A stretch of DNA of 64,000 bases from an uncultured Clostridia bacterium (GCA_934234035.1 CAKQHH010000001.1:1-64000); one strand, 5' to 3'; shown: positions 27,132 to 37,428, counted from the first letter of the stretch. Notes: generated by a model not told the origin, from the letters alone. Made by a program: numbers and translations.

Positions 27132-29483
27132 ATGGACAAGAAAAAAATTCAACACTTGGGCCTGGCGGCGGTGCTGAGTATCGCCATGCTGGGCACCACC
27201 GTTCCGGTAACGGTTCTGGCGGCGACCTCGACCGGAACAGTGACGCAGAGCAGAGAGGTGCAGGCACCTTCTTCGAAGGAAGAAGCGGAAGCGGCAAAAA
27301 ACGAAGCCCAGAAGCGCTTGGATGCCAGCGAAAAGGCGTATAAGGACGCTCAGGCGAAAAAGGATGCCGCAGAGAAGGCGCAGAAGGAAAAGCAGCAGGA
27401 ATACAATCGGCTGCAAACTGAACTGAAATCTGCGGAGACAAAGGCCGATAACGCCTTCCGCGATGCAGTGACGGAGAAAGAGAACGCTTTGAAGCAGGCG
27501 GATGAAAAGCTCCAGACAGCAAAGTCAGAGCTGACGAAGGCACAGACGAACTTGGACCGGGCGAAAGCAAACTGCGACAAGGTGAAATCCGATTATCGGG
27601 AATCGCAGAATGCCATCGAAACCGCAAAGCAGAATCTGGAGCAGGCAAAAAATGAAAAGACCGATGCGGAAGCGTCCGTAAAGAATGCACAGACCGAAAT
27701 GACTGCGGCTCAGGCGAAGTACGAACAGGATTTGCAGGATGCCAAGGAAAAGCTGAAAGCGGCACAGACCGCCTACGGCAATGTGGGCATCGATTTTCTG
27801 AACAGCGTGATTTCCAACGACAGTTATAAGATTGCGAACTGGAAGAAACTGCTGGCCAATTCGTCGGACGACAAAGTTAAGAGTGCTTACGATGAAACTA
27901 CATTCAACGAAGCGTTTTCTGCAGAAAATCTTCTGAGAGTTGCAACTCTTCTGGATACCTGCAACAACTATAGAAAAACCGATAACAATTTCACCGAAGC
28001 CAACAACCGTGTGGCCATGAAGCTGAGTCCGGAACTGGTGGTGTCCGCTACCGCTTCGGCCATGGTGAGCCGAAATCAAGGGGACCACGTATTGTTTAAT
28101 ACCGGAGATAATGAAATAAACAGGATTAATTTTCCAAATGCAACCAACTGGTCCGAAAATCTTGCTCGGGGATACCAAGATCCGTTTGACGGATGGTATA
28201 CAGAAGAGAAAGAAATCTATGATAACAACAAGAAAGACGGAACCGGACACTATAAGAATATCACGGGAGACTACGGTACTGCTCCGATGACTGGCATCGG
28301 CATCTCCTACGGTTCTGAAGAGTATAGAGTGTCTTACTGCCAGCGTTTCGTCAACCGTGCAGTAGGTAAGACCTACACTGCTCAGGAGTGGCGGAATGCG
28401 GTGAACAGTTTTGCTTCCGACGCAAAGTCCAAGTTGGATCAGGCAAAGGCAACGAAGGAAAAGATCGAGGCCAAGGACTCTTCCGCAGTGAAGTACTACA
28501 CCGATGCGGAGGCCGCACTGCAGAATGCAAAGTCGGATCTGGCCGAAAAAGAAAAGGCCGTAACGACCGGAGAAAAGGCCGTAACCGACAAGACCAATGC
28601 ATCTCAGAATTTAAAGAATCAGATGGATGCGGCGAACAAATCGGTGACCGATGCAGAAAACGCTGTATCCGAAAAAGAATCGCTTCAGCAAAAAGCACAG
28701 GATGCCAAGGATTCCGCTCAGAAGGAGTACGATCGGGCGAAGGCCATCGACCGGGAAAATCCGGAGACTTACCGAGATGCATTCCCGAATCTGGTTCAGG
28801 CAGCGCAGGCGGTAACGGACAAGAAGTCCGATGTTAATCAAGCAAAGGCTGCACTGGACACTGCAGTGAAGGAAACAGAAGCGACAGAATCGACTCTCCA
28901 AGATGTCCGGAAGACCTACGAAGAAGATAAGGCGGCATTCGAAGAAGCGAAGAAAACCTATGATGATTTTGTGAAAAAAGAGTCTCCGCTGGAAATCCGA
29001 AAGGTGGTTCTTTCCAAAACCTTGCTGACTTACAACGGCAAAGTGCAGAAGCCGTCCGTAAAGGTCTACGATGAAAACGGAACACAGATTACCGAAGACT
29101 TTAAAGTAAGCTATCCGTCCGGATGCAAGAATCTGGGCAGCTACAAGGTGACCGTTACCGGAACCGACAATTACAAAGGTACGGTAACCGCATCCTACGT
29201 AATCCGTCCGGCAAAGTGCAAAACCCCTTCCGTGAAGGCGGGAAAGAAGAAAATGACCGTAAAGTGGAAGAAGCTGGGCGGCGGAAGCCAGACCTATCAG
29301 ATCTACGTTCTGAAGAAGGGCACAAAGAAGGCGAAGTATTACACGAGCACAAAGTCTTCCAAGACCATTAAGAAGCTGTCAAAGAAAAAAACGTATTCCG
29401 TAAAGATTCGAAGCTATAAGAAAATCAGCGGAAAGACCTACTACGGGGCATGGTCCGGAACCAAGAAGGTAAAGATTAAATAA
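27132..29483 (+). CDS. Secreted coiled-coil protein with a CAP-like domain and C-terminal beta domains
   Basis: A 783-residue exported protein. A signal peptide occupies about 1-31 (hydrophobic LGLAAVLSIAMLG, cleavage near VLA-A). Then come a long Ala/Lys/Glu coiled coil (about 45-215), a CAP/SCP-like domain (about 225-415; ENLARGY and GHYKNI match CAP motifs), and a second coiled coil (about 420-610). An Ig-like module follows (about 615-705; ends in GTDNYKGTVTASY), and a very Lys-rich fibronectin III-like module ends the chain (about 706-783). No LPXTG anchor or SLH repeat is seen, so surface attachment, if any, would be by the basic tail or coiled coils. The start is chosen by GGAGG six bases before the ATG at 27132. 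The role is unknown; cell-surface architecture or adhesion is a guess. Confidence 0.85.
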   Translation: MDKKKIQHLGLAAVLSIAMLGTTVPVTVLAATSTGTVTQSREVQAPSSKEEAEAAKNEAQKRLDASEKAYKDAQAKKDAAEKAQKEKQQEYNRLQTELKSAETKADNAFRDAVTEKENALKQADEKLQTAKSELTKAQTNLDRAKANCDKVKSDYRESQNAIETAKQNLEQAKNEKTDAEASVKNAQTEMTAAQAKYEQDLQDAKEKLKAAQTAYGNVGIDFLNSVISNDSYKIANWKKLLANSSDDKVKSAYDETTFNEAFSAENLLRVATLLDTCNNYRKTDNNFTEANNRVAMKLSPELVVSATASAMVSRNQGDHVLFNTGDNEINRINFPNATNWSENLARGYQDPFDGWYTEEKEIYDNNKKDGTGHYKNITGDYGTAPMTGIGISYGSEEYRVSYCQRFVNRAVGKTYTAQEWRNAVNSFASDAKSKLDQAKATKEKIEAKDSSAVKYYTDAEAALQNAKSDLAEKEKAVTTGEKAVTDKTNASQNLKNQMDAANKSVTDAENAVSEKESLQQKAQDAKDSAQKEYDRAKAIDRENPETYRDAFPNLVQAAQAVTDKKSDVNQAKAALDTAVKETEATESTLQDVRKTYEEDKAAFEEAKKTYDDFVKKESPLEIRKVVLSKTLLTYNGKVQKPSVKVYDENGTQITEDFKVSYPSGCKNLGSYKVTVTGTDNYKGTVTASYVIRPAKCKTPSVKAGKKKMTVKWKKLGGGSQTYQIYVLKKGTKKAKYYTSTKSSKTIKKLSKKKTYSVKIRSYKKISGKTYYGAWSGTKKVKIK

Positions 29484-29498
29484 CCCGGAAGGTTTTTA

Positions 29499-29512
29499 AG
29501 AACAAATGTTTG
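29499..29512. promoter_or_regulatory. LexA (SOS) box upstream of uvrA
   Basis: AGAACAAATGTTTG matches the Gram-positive LexA consensus CGAACRNRYGTTYC at 12 of 14 positions. Its last bases overlap the uvrA -35 element, an ideal position for repression that is relieved by DNA damage. Confidence 0.7.
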
Positions 29513-29538
29513 CACGCAGGCTCCGAAAATGCTATACT
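29510..29538 (+). promoter_or_regulatory. uvrA promoter
   Basis: TTGCAC at 29510-29515 and TATACT at 29533-29538 with 17-bp spacing, overlapped by the LexA box. Confidence 0.65.
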
Positions 29539-29574
29539 GTAACGTATCATAAATCATTTCAGAAAGGGTACGAA

Positions 29575-32439
29575 ATGGAGAAAAATATTGTCATTAAAGG
29601 AGCCTGCGAGAACAATCTTCAGGATTTGGATGTAACGATTCCTCGGGACCAATTGGTGGTGTTCACCGGTCTGTCCGGTTCCGGGAAGTCGTCGCTGGCT
29701 TTTGATACCATATATGCCGAAGGTCAGAAGAAATACGTGGAAAGCCTGTCTGCCTATGCCAGACAGTTTTTGGGATTGATGAAAAAGCCGGATGTGAAGG
29801 TGATTGAGGGCCTTTCTCCGGCTATTTCCATCGACCAGAAAACCACTAACAAGAACCCGCGTTCTACGGTGGGAACCGTTACCGAGATTTACGACTACTT
29901 GAGACTGCTCTATGCGCGAATCGGAATTCCGCACTGCCCGATTTGCGGCCGGGAGATTACCAGCCAGTCCGTGGACAGCATTGTGGACCGGATTGCGGGA
30001 CACGAGATCGGTACTCGGCTGACGGTGCTGGCGCCGATTATTCGGGGGCGAAAGGGCGAGCACAAAGGGGTCTTCGGTCGAATTCAGCGGGACGGCTACA
30101 CCCGGGTTCGGGTGGATGGCGAAATGCACCGTCTAGACGATGGCGAGATTCTTTTAGAGAAGAACAAGAAGCATACCATCGAAATTGCCATCGACCGGAT
30201 AGTGGTGAAAGAAGACAACCGGAGCCGTATTGCGGAGGCGGTGGAGCTGGCCATTCGGGAAGGGGAAGGATTGGTGAACGTTCTTTTTGCCGAAAACCAA
30301 GAGGACGGAAGCCGAAAGGAATACGAGGAGACCTTCAGCACGCTGCTGGCCTGCCCGGAACACGGTATCGGCATCGAGGAGATGGAGCCGCGGATGTTTT
30401 CGTTTAATGCGCCCTACGGATCCTGTGAGACCTGCACCGGACTTGGTTTTACCCTGCGGATTAAGCCGGAATCTTTGGTGACGGATGAGAACAAGAGCCT
30501 GGTGAAAGGCGCGATGGGGAATGTTTTTGCCTCGATGGACGCCATGGGGTTCTACCGGCAGATGCTGCAGCAGCTGGCCATCGACCACAACACGGACATC
30601 ACCCGGCCGTACAAGGAGCTGCCGGAGGATTTCAAGAAGGAACTGATCTACGGAACGGGAACTCGGAAGCTGAAGTACACCTACACCAGCAAGAGCGGGC
30701 GCGTTTCCCATATGAATCATACTTTTGAGGGCATCATTCCGAGTCTGGAGCGCCGCTACGGGGAGTCCAAGTCCGATTACATCCGGGAGAAAATCGGGGC
30801 CATGATGACGGAGGCGGAGTGCCCGACTTGTCACGGCCGGAAGCTGAAGGATACGGTTCTGGCGGTGACCGTAGGGGGCAAAAACATCATCGAAGTGACG
30901 GACATGTCCGTGATTCAGGCGATTGATTTTTTCCGAAAACTGGAATTGACGGAGCGGGAGAAAGCCATCTCGAAGCTAATTACCAAGGAAATCATGGACC
31001 GGCTGTCCTTCCTGCAGACGGTGGGACTGGGATACCTGACGTTGTCCCGGGCGGCGGGCACCCTTTCCGGCGGAGAGTCCCAGCGAATTCGGCTGGCCAC
31101 TCAGATTGGATCCGGTCTGGTAGGCGTCCTGTATATTTTGGACGAGCCGAGCATCGGCCTTCACCAGAAGGATAACGACAAGCTTTTGCAGGCCCTTCGA
31201 AACCTCACGGACATGGGCAACACCTTGATTGTGGTAGAACACGACGAGGATACCATGTATGCGGCAGATCACATCGTGGATATCGGCCCGGGGGCCGGGA
31301 TTTACGGCGGCAAGCTGGTGGCTCAGGGAACGGTGGAGGATATCAAGGCGTGCAAGGAATCCATTACCGGTCAGTATCTGTCCGGGGTTCGGGAAATAGA
31401 AATTCCGGCGGAGCGACGGGAAGGGAACGGACTGTCCCTTCGAGTGCTGGGAGCCGCAGAGAATAACCTGAAGAATATCGATGTGGAGGTTCCGGCGGGC
31501 AAGCTGGTGTGCGTAACCGGTGTATCCGGTTCCGGCAAAAGCAGTTTGGTGAACCAGATCATTTACAAAGGGGTTGCGTCGGTGACCAATCGGCTGCAGG
31601 AGACGCCGGGGAAATATCGGGAGATTCAAGGTATCGAGAACTTCGATAAGGTTATCGATATCGACCAGTCGCCGATTGGGCGGACGCCGAGATCCAATCC
31701 GGCTACCTATACGGGAATGTTCGACCATATTCGAGATCTTTTTGCCCAAATGCCGGAAGCGAAGGTCCGAGGATATTCCAAAGGCCGGTTCAGCTTCAAC
31801 GTGAAGGGGGGGCGATGCGAGGCTTGCCGAGGAGACGGAATCACGAAAGTGGAGATGCACTTCCTGCCGGATGTGTACGTTCCTTGTGAGGTGTGCGGCG
31901 GTGCCCGGTACAACCACGAGACTTTGGAAGTAAAATACAAGGGAAAGAACATTTCTCAGGTGCTGGATATGTCCGTTTCGGAAGCCCTGCCGTTCTTTGC
32001 GAACCAGGCGGGAATCGAGCGGTATCTGACGACGCTGGACGAAGTGGGTCTGGGATACGTGAAGCTGGGACAGCCGTCCACACAGCTTTCCGGCGGTGAG
32101 GCCCAGCGAATTAAGCTGGCCACGGAGCTTTCCAAGCGGAGCACCGGTCGGACATTATACATTCTGGATGAGCCGACCACGGGACTTCATTTCGCGGATG
32201 TGGATAAGCTGATGTACGTGCTGAACCGTCTGGTGGACGACGGAAACACGGTGCTGGTAATCGAGCACAATCTGGATGTAATTAAATGTGCGGATCACAT
32301 TATCGACCTGGGTCCGGACGGCGGTGACGGGGGCGGAACAATTGTGACCACCGGCACCCCGGAGGAAGTGGCGATGTGCCCGGAATCCTATACCGGTCAG
32401 TATTTGAAGCGGATATTGGAGAAAGCCGGGAGGCTATAA
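29575..32439 (+). CDS. uvrA: Excinuclease ABC subunit A
   Basis: A 954-residue damage-recognition ATPase of nucleotide excision repair. It has two ABC modules: Walker A GLSGSGKS at 32-39 and GVSGSGKSS near 650, each with its signature ([11 protein letters not shown] and [11 protein letters not shown]). Zinc-binding cysteine sets are visible in [16 protein letters not shown] and the CEACRGDG / CEVCGGARY pair. Length is normal. AGAAAGGG lies upstream of the ATG at 29575. The LexA box and promoter immediately upstream suggest SOS control. uvrB and uvrC are not in the window. A bidirectional terminator follows. Confidence 0.97.
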   Translation: MEKNIVIKGACENNLQDLDVTIPRDQLVVFTGLSGSGKSSLAFDTIYAEGQKKYVESLSAYARQFLGLMKKPDVKVIEGLSPAISIDQKTTNKNPRSTVGTVTEIYDYLRLLYARIGIPHCPICGREITSQSVDSIVDRIAGHEIGTRLTVLAPIIRGRKGEHKGVFGRIQRDGYTRVRVDGEMHRLDDGEILLEKNKKHTIEIAIDRIVVKEDNRSRIAEAVELAIREGEGLVNVLFAENQEDGSRKEYEETFSTLLACPEHGIGIEEMEPRMFSFNAPYGSCETCTGLGFTLRIKPESLVTDENKSLVKGAMGNVFASMDAMGFYRQMLQQLAIDHNTDITRPYKELPEDFKKELIYGTGTRKLKYTYTSKSGRVSHMNHTFEGIIPSLERRYGESKSDYIREKIGAMMTEAECPTCHGRKLKDTVLAVTVGGKNIIEVTDMSVIQAIDFFRKLELTEREKAISKLITKEIMDRLSFLQTVGLGYLTLSRAAGTLSGGESQRIRLATQIGSGLVGVLYILDEPSIGLHQKDNDKLLQALRNLTDMGNTLIVVEHDEDTMYAADHIVDIGPGAGIYGGKLVAQGTVEDIKACKESITGQYLSGVREIEIPAERREGNGLSLRVLGAAENNLKNIDVEVPAGKLVCVTGVSGSGKSSLVNQIIYKGVASVTNRLQETPGKYREIQGIENFDKVIDIDQSPIGRTPRSNPATYTGMFDHIRDLFAQMPEAKVRGYSKGRFSFNVKGGRCEACRGDGITKVEMHFLPDVYVPCEVCGGARYNHETLEVKYKGKNISQVLDMSVSEALPFFANQAGIERYLTTLDEVGLGYVKLGQPSTQLSGGEAQRIKLATELSKRSTGRTLYILDEPTTGLHFADVDKLMYVLNRLVDDGNTVLVIEHNLDVIKCADHIIDLGPDGGDGGGTIVTTGTPEEVAMCPESYTGQYLKRILEKAGRL

Positions 32440-32447
32440 GGAAGCAA

Positions 32448-32484
32448 AAAACAGTGCCATCCGTTCTGCGGATGGCACTGTTTT
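32448..32484. terminator. Bidirectional terminator between uvrA and the PNPOx-family gene
   Basis: AAAACAGTGCCATCC pairs with GGATGGCACTGTTTT around a short loop, with A- and T-tracts on either side, between convergent genes. Confidence 0.9.
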
Positions 32485-32493
32485 GCATTGCGA

Positions 32494-32970
32494 TTATTTC
32501 TCATGAACCCGTTTGCCGGTGATGTGGTGGATGTCGAGCTCCAGAATCTGCGTGCGCGAGGCATTGGCCTTGGCGGTTTCGATGCCTTCTTCCCGGGTGG
32601 GATAGTACTTGATTCCCAGGTTGCACAGTTTCTCAAAGGCTTTCTTCTCGTCGGAAACAAGGTGAATCTCGCCGAATACGATGACGCTGTGAAGTGTGCA
32701 AGCCCAGTCGCCTTCCGAGTAGGTGCCTTTGTCCAGCACACAGAAGGACACTTTTCCGTTGGCCTGAAGGGCGTCGATTTTGTGTCCCTCCTTCGCGCAG
32801 TGAAAGTAGATCTTGTTTTCGTCTTCATCATAAAAATAATTCATCGGGATGCCGTAAGGGTATCCGTCCTCGCCAAAGAGGGACAACACGCCTCGGCCTT
32901 CTTCTGCCAGGATTCTCCGGCATTCCTCATCGGTAATCTGCTGTTTGAAGCGACGCATTTTGCGAAACAT
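32494..32970 (-). CDS. Pyridoxamine 5'-phosphate oxidase-family (NimA-like) flavin-binding protein
   Basis: A 158-residue split-barrel protein of the PNPOx-like group that includes nitroimidazole resistance proteins. It opens MRRFKQQITDEECRRIL, followed by GVLSLFGEDGYPYGIPMNYF and KIYFHCAKEGHKIDAL, which matches the FMN-binding beta strands of this group. It ends with a short helical tail. Specific function cannot be read from sequence: flavin or heme binding, or a reductase role, are possible. The ATG at 32970 has an AAAGGACG site somewhat far upstream; an internal Met at residue 5 is an alternative start. Confidence 0.8.
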   Translation of the reverse strand: MFRKMRRFKQQITDEECRRILAEEGRGVLSLFGEDGYPYGIPMNYFYDEDENKIYFHCAKEGHKIDALQANGKVSFCVLDKGTYSEGDWACTLHSVIVFGEIHLVSDEKKAFEKLCNLGIKYYPTREEGIETAKANASRTQILELDIHHITGKRVHEK

Positions 32971-33054
32971 AGCGGCACCGTCCTTTCAAGTTGATTATAC
33001 ATATTCGTCTTATATCAGTAAAAGTGTACCACAAACATGTGTGCGGAAAAAGAA

Positions 33055-33097
33055 AAAACGCATCCGAAAGGAATATCGATATCCTTCGGATGCGTTT
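33055..33097. terminator. Terminator after the YjiH-type gene
   Basis: AAAACGCATCCGAA and TTCGGATGCGTTTT form the core of a 21-bp near-perfect stem. It lies just beyond the stop of the minus-strand membrane protein gene. Confidence 0.85.
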
Positions 33098-33123
33098 TGA
33101 TTCTTAGAAAATGCCGCCTGCAT

Positions 33124-34488
33124 TTAGAACAGCAGATGGGCGATCGGGCAGACGATTGCCAGTGAAATAATGGTTCGTTCCAGGAAGATGACGAACAGTT
33201 CGAACAGGTTAATCGGCAGCTTGGAGCTGAGAATCAGTCCGCCCACTTCGTCCAGGAAAAGCACCTGGGTTACGGAAACCACCGCAACGATGAACCGGGT
33301 CATCGGAACCGCATTGGTGCCGGCGATGATTACCGATGGGGTGAACATATCGGTGAAGCCCACCACCATGGTGGAAGCCGCCGCAGCGACATCCGGCACC
33401 TGCAGGGCGCTGAGAAGCGGACGGAACGGCATGCCCAACCAGTCGAACACCGGAGTGTAGTTGGCCACCACAAGGGCCGCAGTACCGATGCACATAACGG
33501 TTGGTAGGACGCCGAACCACATGTTCAGGCAGTTCTTTGCGCCATTTCTGAAGAATTCGCCGACGCCTTTGTGGGCTGCGGCTCTCTTCATGGCCAGGTG
33601 CAGGCCGTACTCTTTCGAAGACGTAAAACCCTCCGGCAGCGTTTCCGGCATGGCTTTGCCCGGAATTAAGTAATCGTTCGGCTTTTTCCGAAGCGGATAG
33701 ATTCTCGGACAGATTACCGCGCAGACGATACCAATCAGGCAGATTATTAAGTAGTAGATGCCGAAATACTGGGTCAAATCCACCTGAGCCAGTACCACCA
33801 TGGAGAAGGTGATGGATACGGCGGAAAAGCAGGTGGAAATGATGGATGCTTCTTTTGTGGAGTAGTAGCCGCCCTCGTACTGATTGCAGGTGAGCATAAC
33901 GCCCAGCGTGCCGTCACCGATCCAGGAAGTGATGCAGTCTACCGCCGCACGACCCGGAACCTTAAACAGGGGACGCATGAACTTCGTCAGCAGGGCGCCC
34001 ACGAATTCCAGAAGACCGAAATCCAGCAGCAGCGGAAGCAGGAAGGAGGCAATCAAGAAGATGATGACCAATCCCACGATGAGGCCGAGGGCCATTCCGC
34101 CCTGATCCGGCCCGGTGATGGCACCGATGAATTTCTCAAAACCTCGGCCCTGTTCATTTCCAAGACTAAAGTAGGCCAGCCAGCAGAAGATGCATCCCAG
34201 CACGCGGGTGGCCGCCCAGAACGGCGTGCAGCAGAACGCTTCCTTTAAGAGCGCATTTTCCATGATGAATTTCGGTTTGGCGAAGGCCATCAGGCACAGT
34301 ACGGCCGAAACGGTCAGGATGAACAGGCAGAGACCGGGCAGGATGCTCTCTGCGATGGCAGAAATCCAGTCCGCGATGATTTTGACGGCGATGGTCCAAC
34401 TTCCGTCCACCTTGATTGGAATCATGAACAGGAAGATTCCGATGACGGAAGGCACGATGAACCGCGCCTTGCTAACGTTCTTTTCCAT
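33124..34488 (-). CDS. YjiH-type membrane protein with nucleoside-recognition (Gate) domains
   Basis: A 454-residue polytopic membrane protein with about ten hydrophobic segments, among them IVPSVIGIFLFMIPI, LGLIVGLVIIFLIASFLLPL and YYLIICLIGIVCAVI. The pattern, including GDGTLGVMLTCNQYEGGYY and the late segment TMVVGFTDMFTPSVIIAGT, fits the YjiH group of Gate/nucleoside-recognition domain proteins. Substrate is unknown for this group. It is divergent from the TPP riboswitch-thiC transcript. I see no THI-element on its own leader, so a thiamine link is not supported beyond position. Confidence 0.75.
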   Translation of the reverse strand: MEKNVSKARFIVPSVIGIFLFMIPIKVDGSWTIAVKIIADWISAIAESILPGLCLFILTVSAVLCLMAFAKPKFIMENALLKEAFCCTPFWAATRVLGCIFCWLAYFSLGNEQGRGFEKFIGAITGPDQGGMALGLIVGLVIIFLIASFLLPLLLDFGLLEFVGALLTKFMRPLFKVPGRAAVDCITSWIGDGTLGVMLTCNQYEGGYYSTKEASIISTCFSAVSITFSMVVLAQVDLTQYFGIYYLIICLIGIVCAVICPRIYPLRKKPNDYLIPGKAMPETLPEGFTSSKEYGLHLAMKRAAAHKGVGEFFRNGAKNCLNMWFGVLPTVMCIGTAALVVANYTPVFDWLGMPFRPLLSALQVPDVAAAASTMVVGFTDMFTPSVIIAGTNAVPMTRFIVAVVSVTQVLFLDEVGGLILSSKLPINLFELFVIFLERTIISLAIVCPIAHLLF

Positions 34489-34600
34489 AGTGATATTTTC
34501 CTCTCTCTTTCTTTGTTCGCACGGGTTATGTATTATAACCCGTACAATGTGAAATTATACATGAGTGTGAATATCATTACAATCCGTAAACGGAAAATAA

Positions 34601-34628
34601 TTGACAGAATTTGGAATCGTGATACAAT
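34601..34628 (+). promoter_or_regulatory. Promoter of the thi operon
   Basis: A perfect TTGACA at 34601-34606 and TACAAT at 34623-34628 with a 16-bp spacer, about 20 bp before the TPP riboswitch. The inverted repeat TCCGT-AA-ACGGA lies just upstream at 34583-34594. Confidence 0.75.
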
Positions 34629-34647
34629 GGAACTGCAGTAAAAAAAC

Positions 34648-34732
34648 ATACGGGGAGCTGGAAGCAGCCGGCTGAGAGGAAGGAATACTTCGACCCATAA
34701 CCTGATTTGGATAATGCCAACGGAGGGAAGAT
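34648..34732 (+). promoter_or_regulatory. TPP riboswitch (THI element)
   Basis: Conserved parts are in order: CGGGGAGC, GGCTGAGAGGAAGG, GACCCATAACCTGAT, GGATAATGCCAACG and GAGGGAAG. Thiamine pyrophosphate binding should promote the downstream terminator and shut down thiC expression. Confidence 0.96.
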
Positions 34733-34746
34733 AAGATCGTGAAACC

Positions 34747-34786
34747 CACGGATTACCGGAACGAAAGTTGGTAATCCGTGTTTTTT
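34747..34786 (+). terminator. TPP riboswitch terminator
   Basis: CACGGATTACC (34747-34757) pairs with GGTAATCCGTG (34770-34780) and is followed by six T. Confidence 0.93.
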
Positions 34787-34887
34787 ATTGCAGGCGGCAG
34801 ACCGGGAGCACCACTTTCTGCCGCGGTAGAAAAAATTGTTCATTTGAATCCGGCAAAAATTGCCGGAAGAAAGTAAGGAGGATTATT

Positions 34888-36198
34888 TTGAGCAATTACA
34901 CGACACAGATGGATGCTGCAAGAAAAGGCATTGTGACGGAGCAGATCCGTACCGTTGCGGCAAAGGAAAACATGGATGTCGAGGCGCTTATGAAACTTGT
35001 TGCAGAAGGAAAGGTTGCTATTCCGGCGAACAAGAGACATGAGTGCTTATCGGCAGAAGGTGTGGGAAGCATGCTTCGCACCAAAATCAATGTCAACCTC
35101 GGCGTATCCAGAGACTGCAAAGACTACGACATTGAGATGCAGAAGGTGATGAGCGCAGTGGACTTGGGCGCCGAAGCGATTATGGACCTGTCCAGCCACG
35201 GCAATACCCAGCCGTTCCGTCAGAAGCTCACATCGGAATGCCCGGTAATGATCGGAACCGTTCCGGTATACGACAGTGTCATTCACTATCAGAGAGATCT
35301 GGCTACCCTGACGGCACAGGATTTCGTGGATGTTGTCCGCCTTCACGCAGAGGACGGTGTGGACTTCGTCACACTGCACTGCGGAATCACTCGGAAAACC
35401 ATCGAGCAGATTCGGAAGCACAAGAGAAAGATGAACATCGTCAGCCGTGGCGGAAGTCTTGTTTTTGCATGGATGTGCATGACCGGAAACGAGAACCCAT
35501 TCTACGAATATTACGATGAGATTCTGGACATCTGCGAGGAGTACGACGTTACCGTATCCCTGGGAGATGCCTGCCGTCCGGGATGTCTGGCCGACGCAAC
35601 CGACGTATGCCAGATCGAGGAGCTGGTTCGCCTGGGAGAGCTCACCAAGAGAGCGTGGGATCACAACGTACAGGTAATGGTGGAAGGTCCGGGACACGTT
35701 CCGCTGGATCAGGTTGCGGCCAACATGAAGGTGCAGCAGAGCATCTGCATGGGCGCTCCGTTCTACGTACTGGGACCGCTGGTGACCGACATCGCTCCGG
35801 GCTATGACCACATCACCGCTGCAATCGGCGGCGCCGTAGCAGCTATGAACGGCGCGGCATTCCTGTGCTACGTAACGCCGGCAGAGCACCTGGCACTGCC
35901 GAACGTGGAAGACACCAAGCAGGGCATCATCGCTTCCAAGATCGCCGCTCACGCAGCGGATATCGCTAAGGGCATTCCGAATGCCCGGGATATCGACGAC
36001 AAGATGGCGGATGCCAGAAGAGAATTGGATTGGGATGCGCAGTTCGAGTGCGCCCTGGATCCGGTAACGGCAAAAGCAATTCGTGACGACCGTTCCCCGG
36101 AAGAAGATCACAGCGAGACCTGCAGCATGTGCGGTAAGTTCTGTGCGGTACGGAGCATGAACAAGGCTCTGTCCGGAGAATACATCGATATTCTCTAA
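34888..36198 (+). CDS. thiC: Phosphomethylpyrimidine synthase
   Basis: A 436-residue radical-SAM-type enzyme that rearranges aminoimidazole ribotide into HMP phosphate, the pyrimidine of thiamine. TIM-barrel motifs include GADAIMDLS-like [24 protein letters not shown] and [14 protein letters not shown]. The C-terminal iron-sulfur cysteines are C412, C415 and C419 (CSMCGKFC). The spacing is CX2CX3C, one residue shorter than the enterobacterial CX2CX4C; I recall similar short forms in clostridia and archaea. The start is a TTG at 34888 preceded by AAGGAGG; no ATG fits. It is the first gene after the TPP riboswitch. Confidence 0.95.
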   Translation: MSNYTTQMDAARKGIVTEQIRTVAAKENMDVEALMKLVAEGKVAIPANKRHECLSAEGVGSMLRTKINVNLGVSRDCKDYDIEMQKVMSAVDLGAEAIMDLSSHGNTQPFRQKLTSECPVMIGTVPVYDSVIHYQRDLATLTAQDFVDVVRLHAEDGVDFVTLHCGITRKTIEQIRKHKRKMNIVSRGGSLVFAWMCMTGNENPFYEYYDEILDICEEYDVTVSLGDACRPGCLADATDVCQIEELVRLGELTKRAWDHNVQVMVEGPGHVPLDQVAANMKVQQSICMGAPFYVLGPLVTDIAPGYDHITAAIGGAVAAMNGAAFLCYVTPAEHLALPNVEDTKQGIIASKIAAHAADIAKGIPNARDIDDKMADARRELDWDAQFECALDPVTAKAIRDDRSPEEDHSETCSMCGKFCAVRSMNKALSGEYIDIL

Positions 36199-36242
36199 GT
36201 TCTCATAAGAGAAAGTGCCGATGATTCGGTAAAAAAAAGTAC

Positions 36243-36275
36243 GGTGCTTCGGCGGCTTCCGAGCCCCGGAGCATC
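36243..36275 (+). other. Intercistronic hairpin between thiC and thiS
   Basis: GGTGCTTCGG pairs with CCGGAGCATC, enclosing a second small stem GGCT / AGCC with a TCCG loop. There is no T-run, so it may stabilise or process the mRNA rather than terminate it. A 13-codon frame (36281-36322) follows but has little coding support. Confidence 0.5.
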
Positions 36276-36340
36276 GCGATATGAAGATGAAAACAATCAA
36301 TCTGGATGCGCCGATTCTGTAAGTGAAGGAGGTGAAAGGG

Positions 36341-36535
36341 ATGAAAATCAACGGGGAAGATCGGAAATTCGACAGACCCATGACCGTTGCGGAGATGCTG
36401 GAAGCGGAAGGCTACAAGCGAACCGCCGTTGCGGTGGAAGTGAATCTGGAAATCGTGCCGAAGACGGCCTACGATACAAGGGTTCTTCAGGAAGACGATG
36501 CCATCGAAGTGGTGAAATTCATGGGTGGCGGCTAA
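36341..36535 (+). CDS. thiS: Sulfur carrier protein ThiS
   Basis: A 64-residue ubiquitin-fold protein that ends in the required Gly-Gly (VVKFMGGG). Its C-terminal glycine is adenylated by ThiF and converted to thiocarboxylate to supply sulfur for the thiazole ring. The start at 36341 has AAGGAGGTG eight bases upstream; an upstream in-frame GTG at 36323 lies before that site and is unlikely. It sits between thiC and thiG, the usual order. Confidence 0.95.
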   Translation: MKINGEDRKFDRPMTVAEMLEAEGYKRTAVAVEVNLEIVPKTAYDTRVLQEDDAIEVVKFMGGG

Positions 36536-36645
36536 GCCGGACACTGATGACGAACGACTCTTTTTTTTTATAGATAATCCCTAAAAACAATGATGCGGAA
36601 CGTGCCAGTCACGTCCGGACCGATGCAGGAGAAAGGTGCATTCAA

Positions 36646-37416
36646 ATGAAAGACGATAAATTAGTAATTGGCGGAAAAGAATTTAATTCGAGATTTATTC
36701 TGGGCTCCGGAAAGTACAGCCTGGATCTCATTAAGGCGGCGGTGGAGAACGCCGGTGCGGAGCTGATCACCGTGGCGGTTCGCCGGGCCAACACGAAGGA
36801 CAGCGAGAATATTTTGGACTACATCCCGAAGAACATCACCCTGCTGCCGAATACATCCGGCGCGCGGACGGCGGAAGAAGCGGTTCGTATTGCCAGACTG
36901 GGCAGAGAACTGGGCTGCGGAGATTTTGTAAAGGTGGAGATCATGCGGGACAGCAAGTACCTGTTGCCGGACAACCAGGCGACGGTGGAAGCCACGGAGA
37001 TTCTGGCGAAGGAAGGCTTTATCGTTATGCCGTACATGTATCCGGATCTGAATACCGCAAGAGATCTGGTGAATGCCGGTGCCGCTGCGGTAATGCCGCT
37101 GGCTTCCCCGATCGGATCCAACAAGGGCCTGGCAACGAAGGAATTTATCCAGATTCTCATCGATGAGATTGAGCTTCCGATTATCGTGGATGCGGGAATC
37201 GGCAGACCGTCTCAGGCATGTGAAGCCATGGAGATGGGCGCGGCGGCAATCATGGCCAATACCGCTTTGGCAACCGCCGGCGACGTACCGCAGATGGCCA
37301 GTGCGTTCGGTAAAGCCGTAGAGGCCGGAAGAGAAGCATACCTGGCCGGTCTGGGAAGAGTTCTTACCAGAGGTGCATCCGCATCCGACCCGCTGACCGG
37401 ATTCCTGCGGAACTAA
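36646..37416 (+). CDS. thiG: Thiazole synthase
   Basis: A 256-residue TIM-barrel enzyme that joins deoxyxylulose phosphate, dehydroglycine and ThiS thiocarboxylate. The imine-forming Lys is in GDFVKVEIM. Phosphate-binding loops are recognisable in [14 protein letters not shown] and [19 protein letters not shown]. Normal length. The start has AGGAGAAAGG upstream. The 110-bp gap after thiS holds a T-run (eight T at about 36562) without a convincing stem, so partial attenuation is possible but not shown. Confidence 0.96.
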   Translation: MKDDKLVIGGKEFNSRFILGSGKYSLDLIKAAVENAGAELITVAVRRANTKDSENILDYIPKNITLLPNTSGARTAEEAVRIARLGRELGCGDFVKVEIMRDSKYLLPDNQATVEATEILAKEGFIVMPYMYPDLNTARDLVNAGAAAVMPLASPIGSNKGLATKEFIQILIDEIELPIIVDAGIGRPSQACEAMEMGAAAIMANTALATAGDVPQMASAFGKAVEAGREAYLAGLGRVLTRGASASDPLTGFLRN

Positions 37417-37428
37417 GGGAGGTGCTCT

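Noticed and set aside
36281..36322. 13-codon gene between thiC and thiS
   Set aside because: It is too short to judge, with only a weak GGAG upstream and no recognisable peptide.
36536..36645. Terminator between thiS and thiG
   Set aside because: A run of eight T is present but I could not build a convincing stem directly before it.
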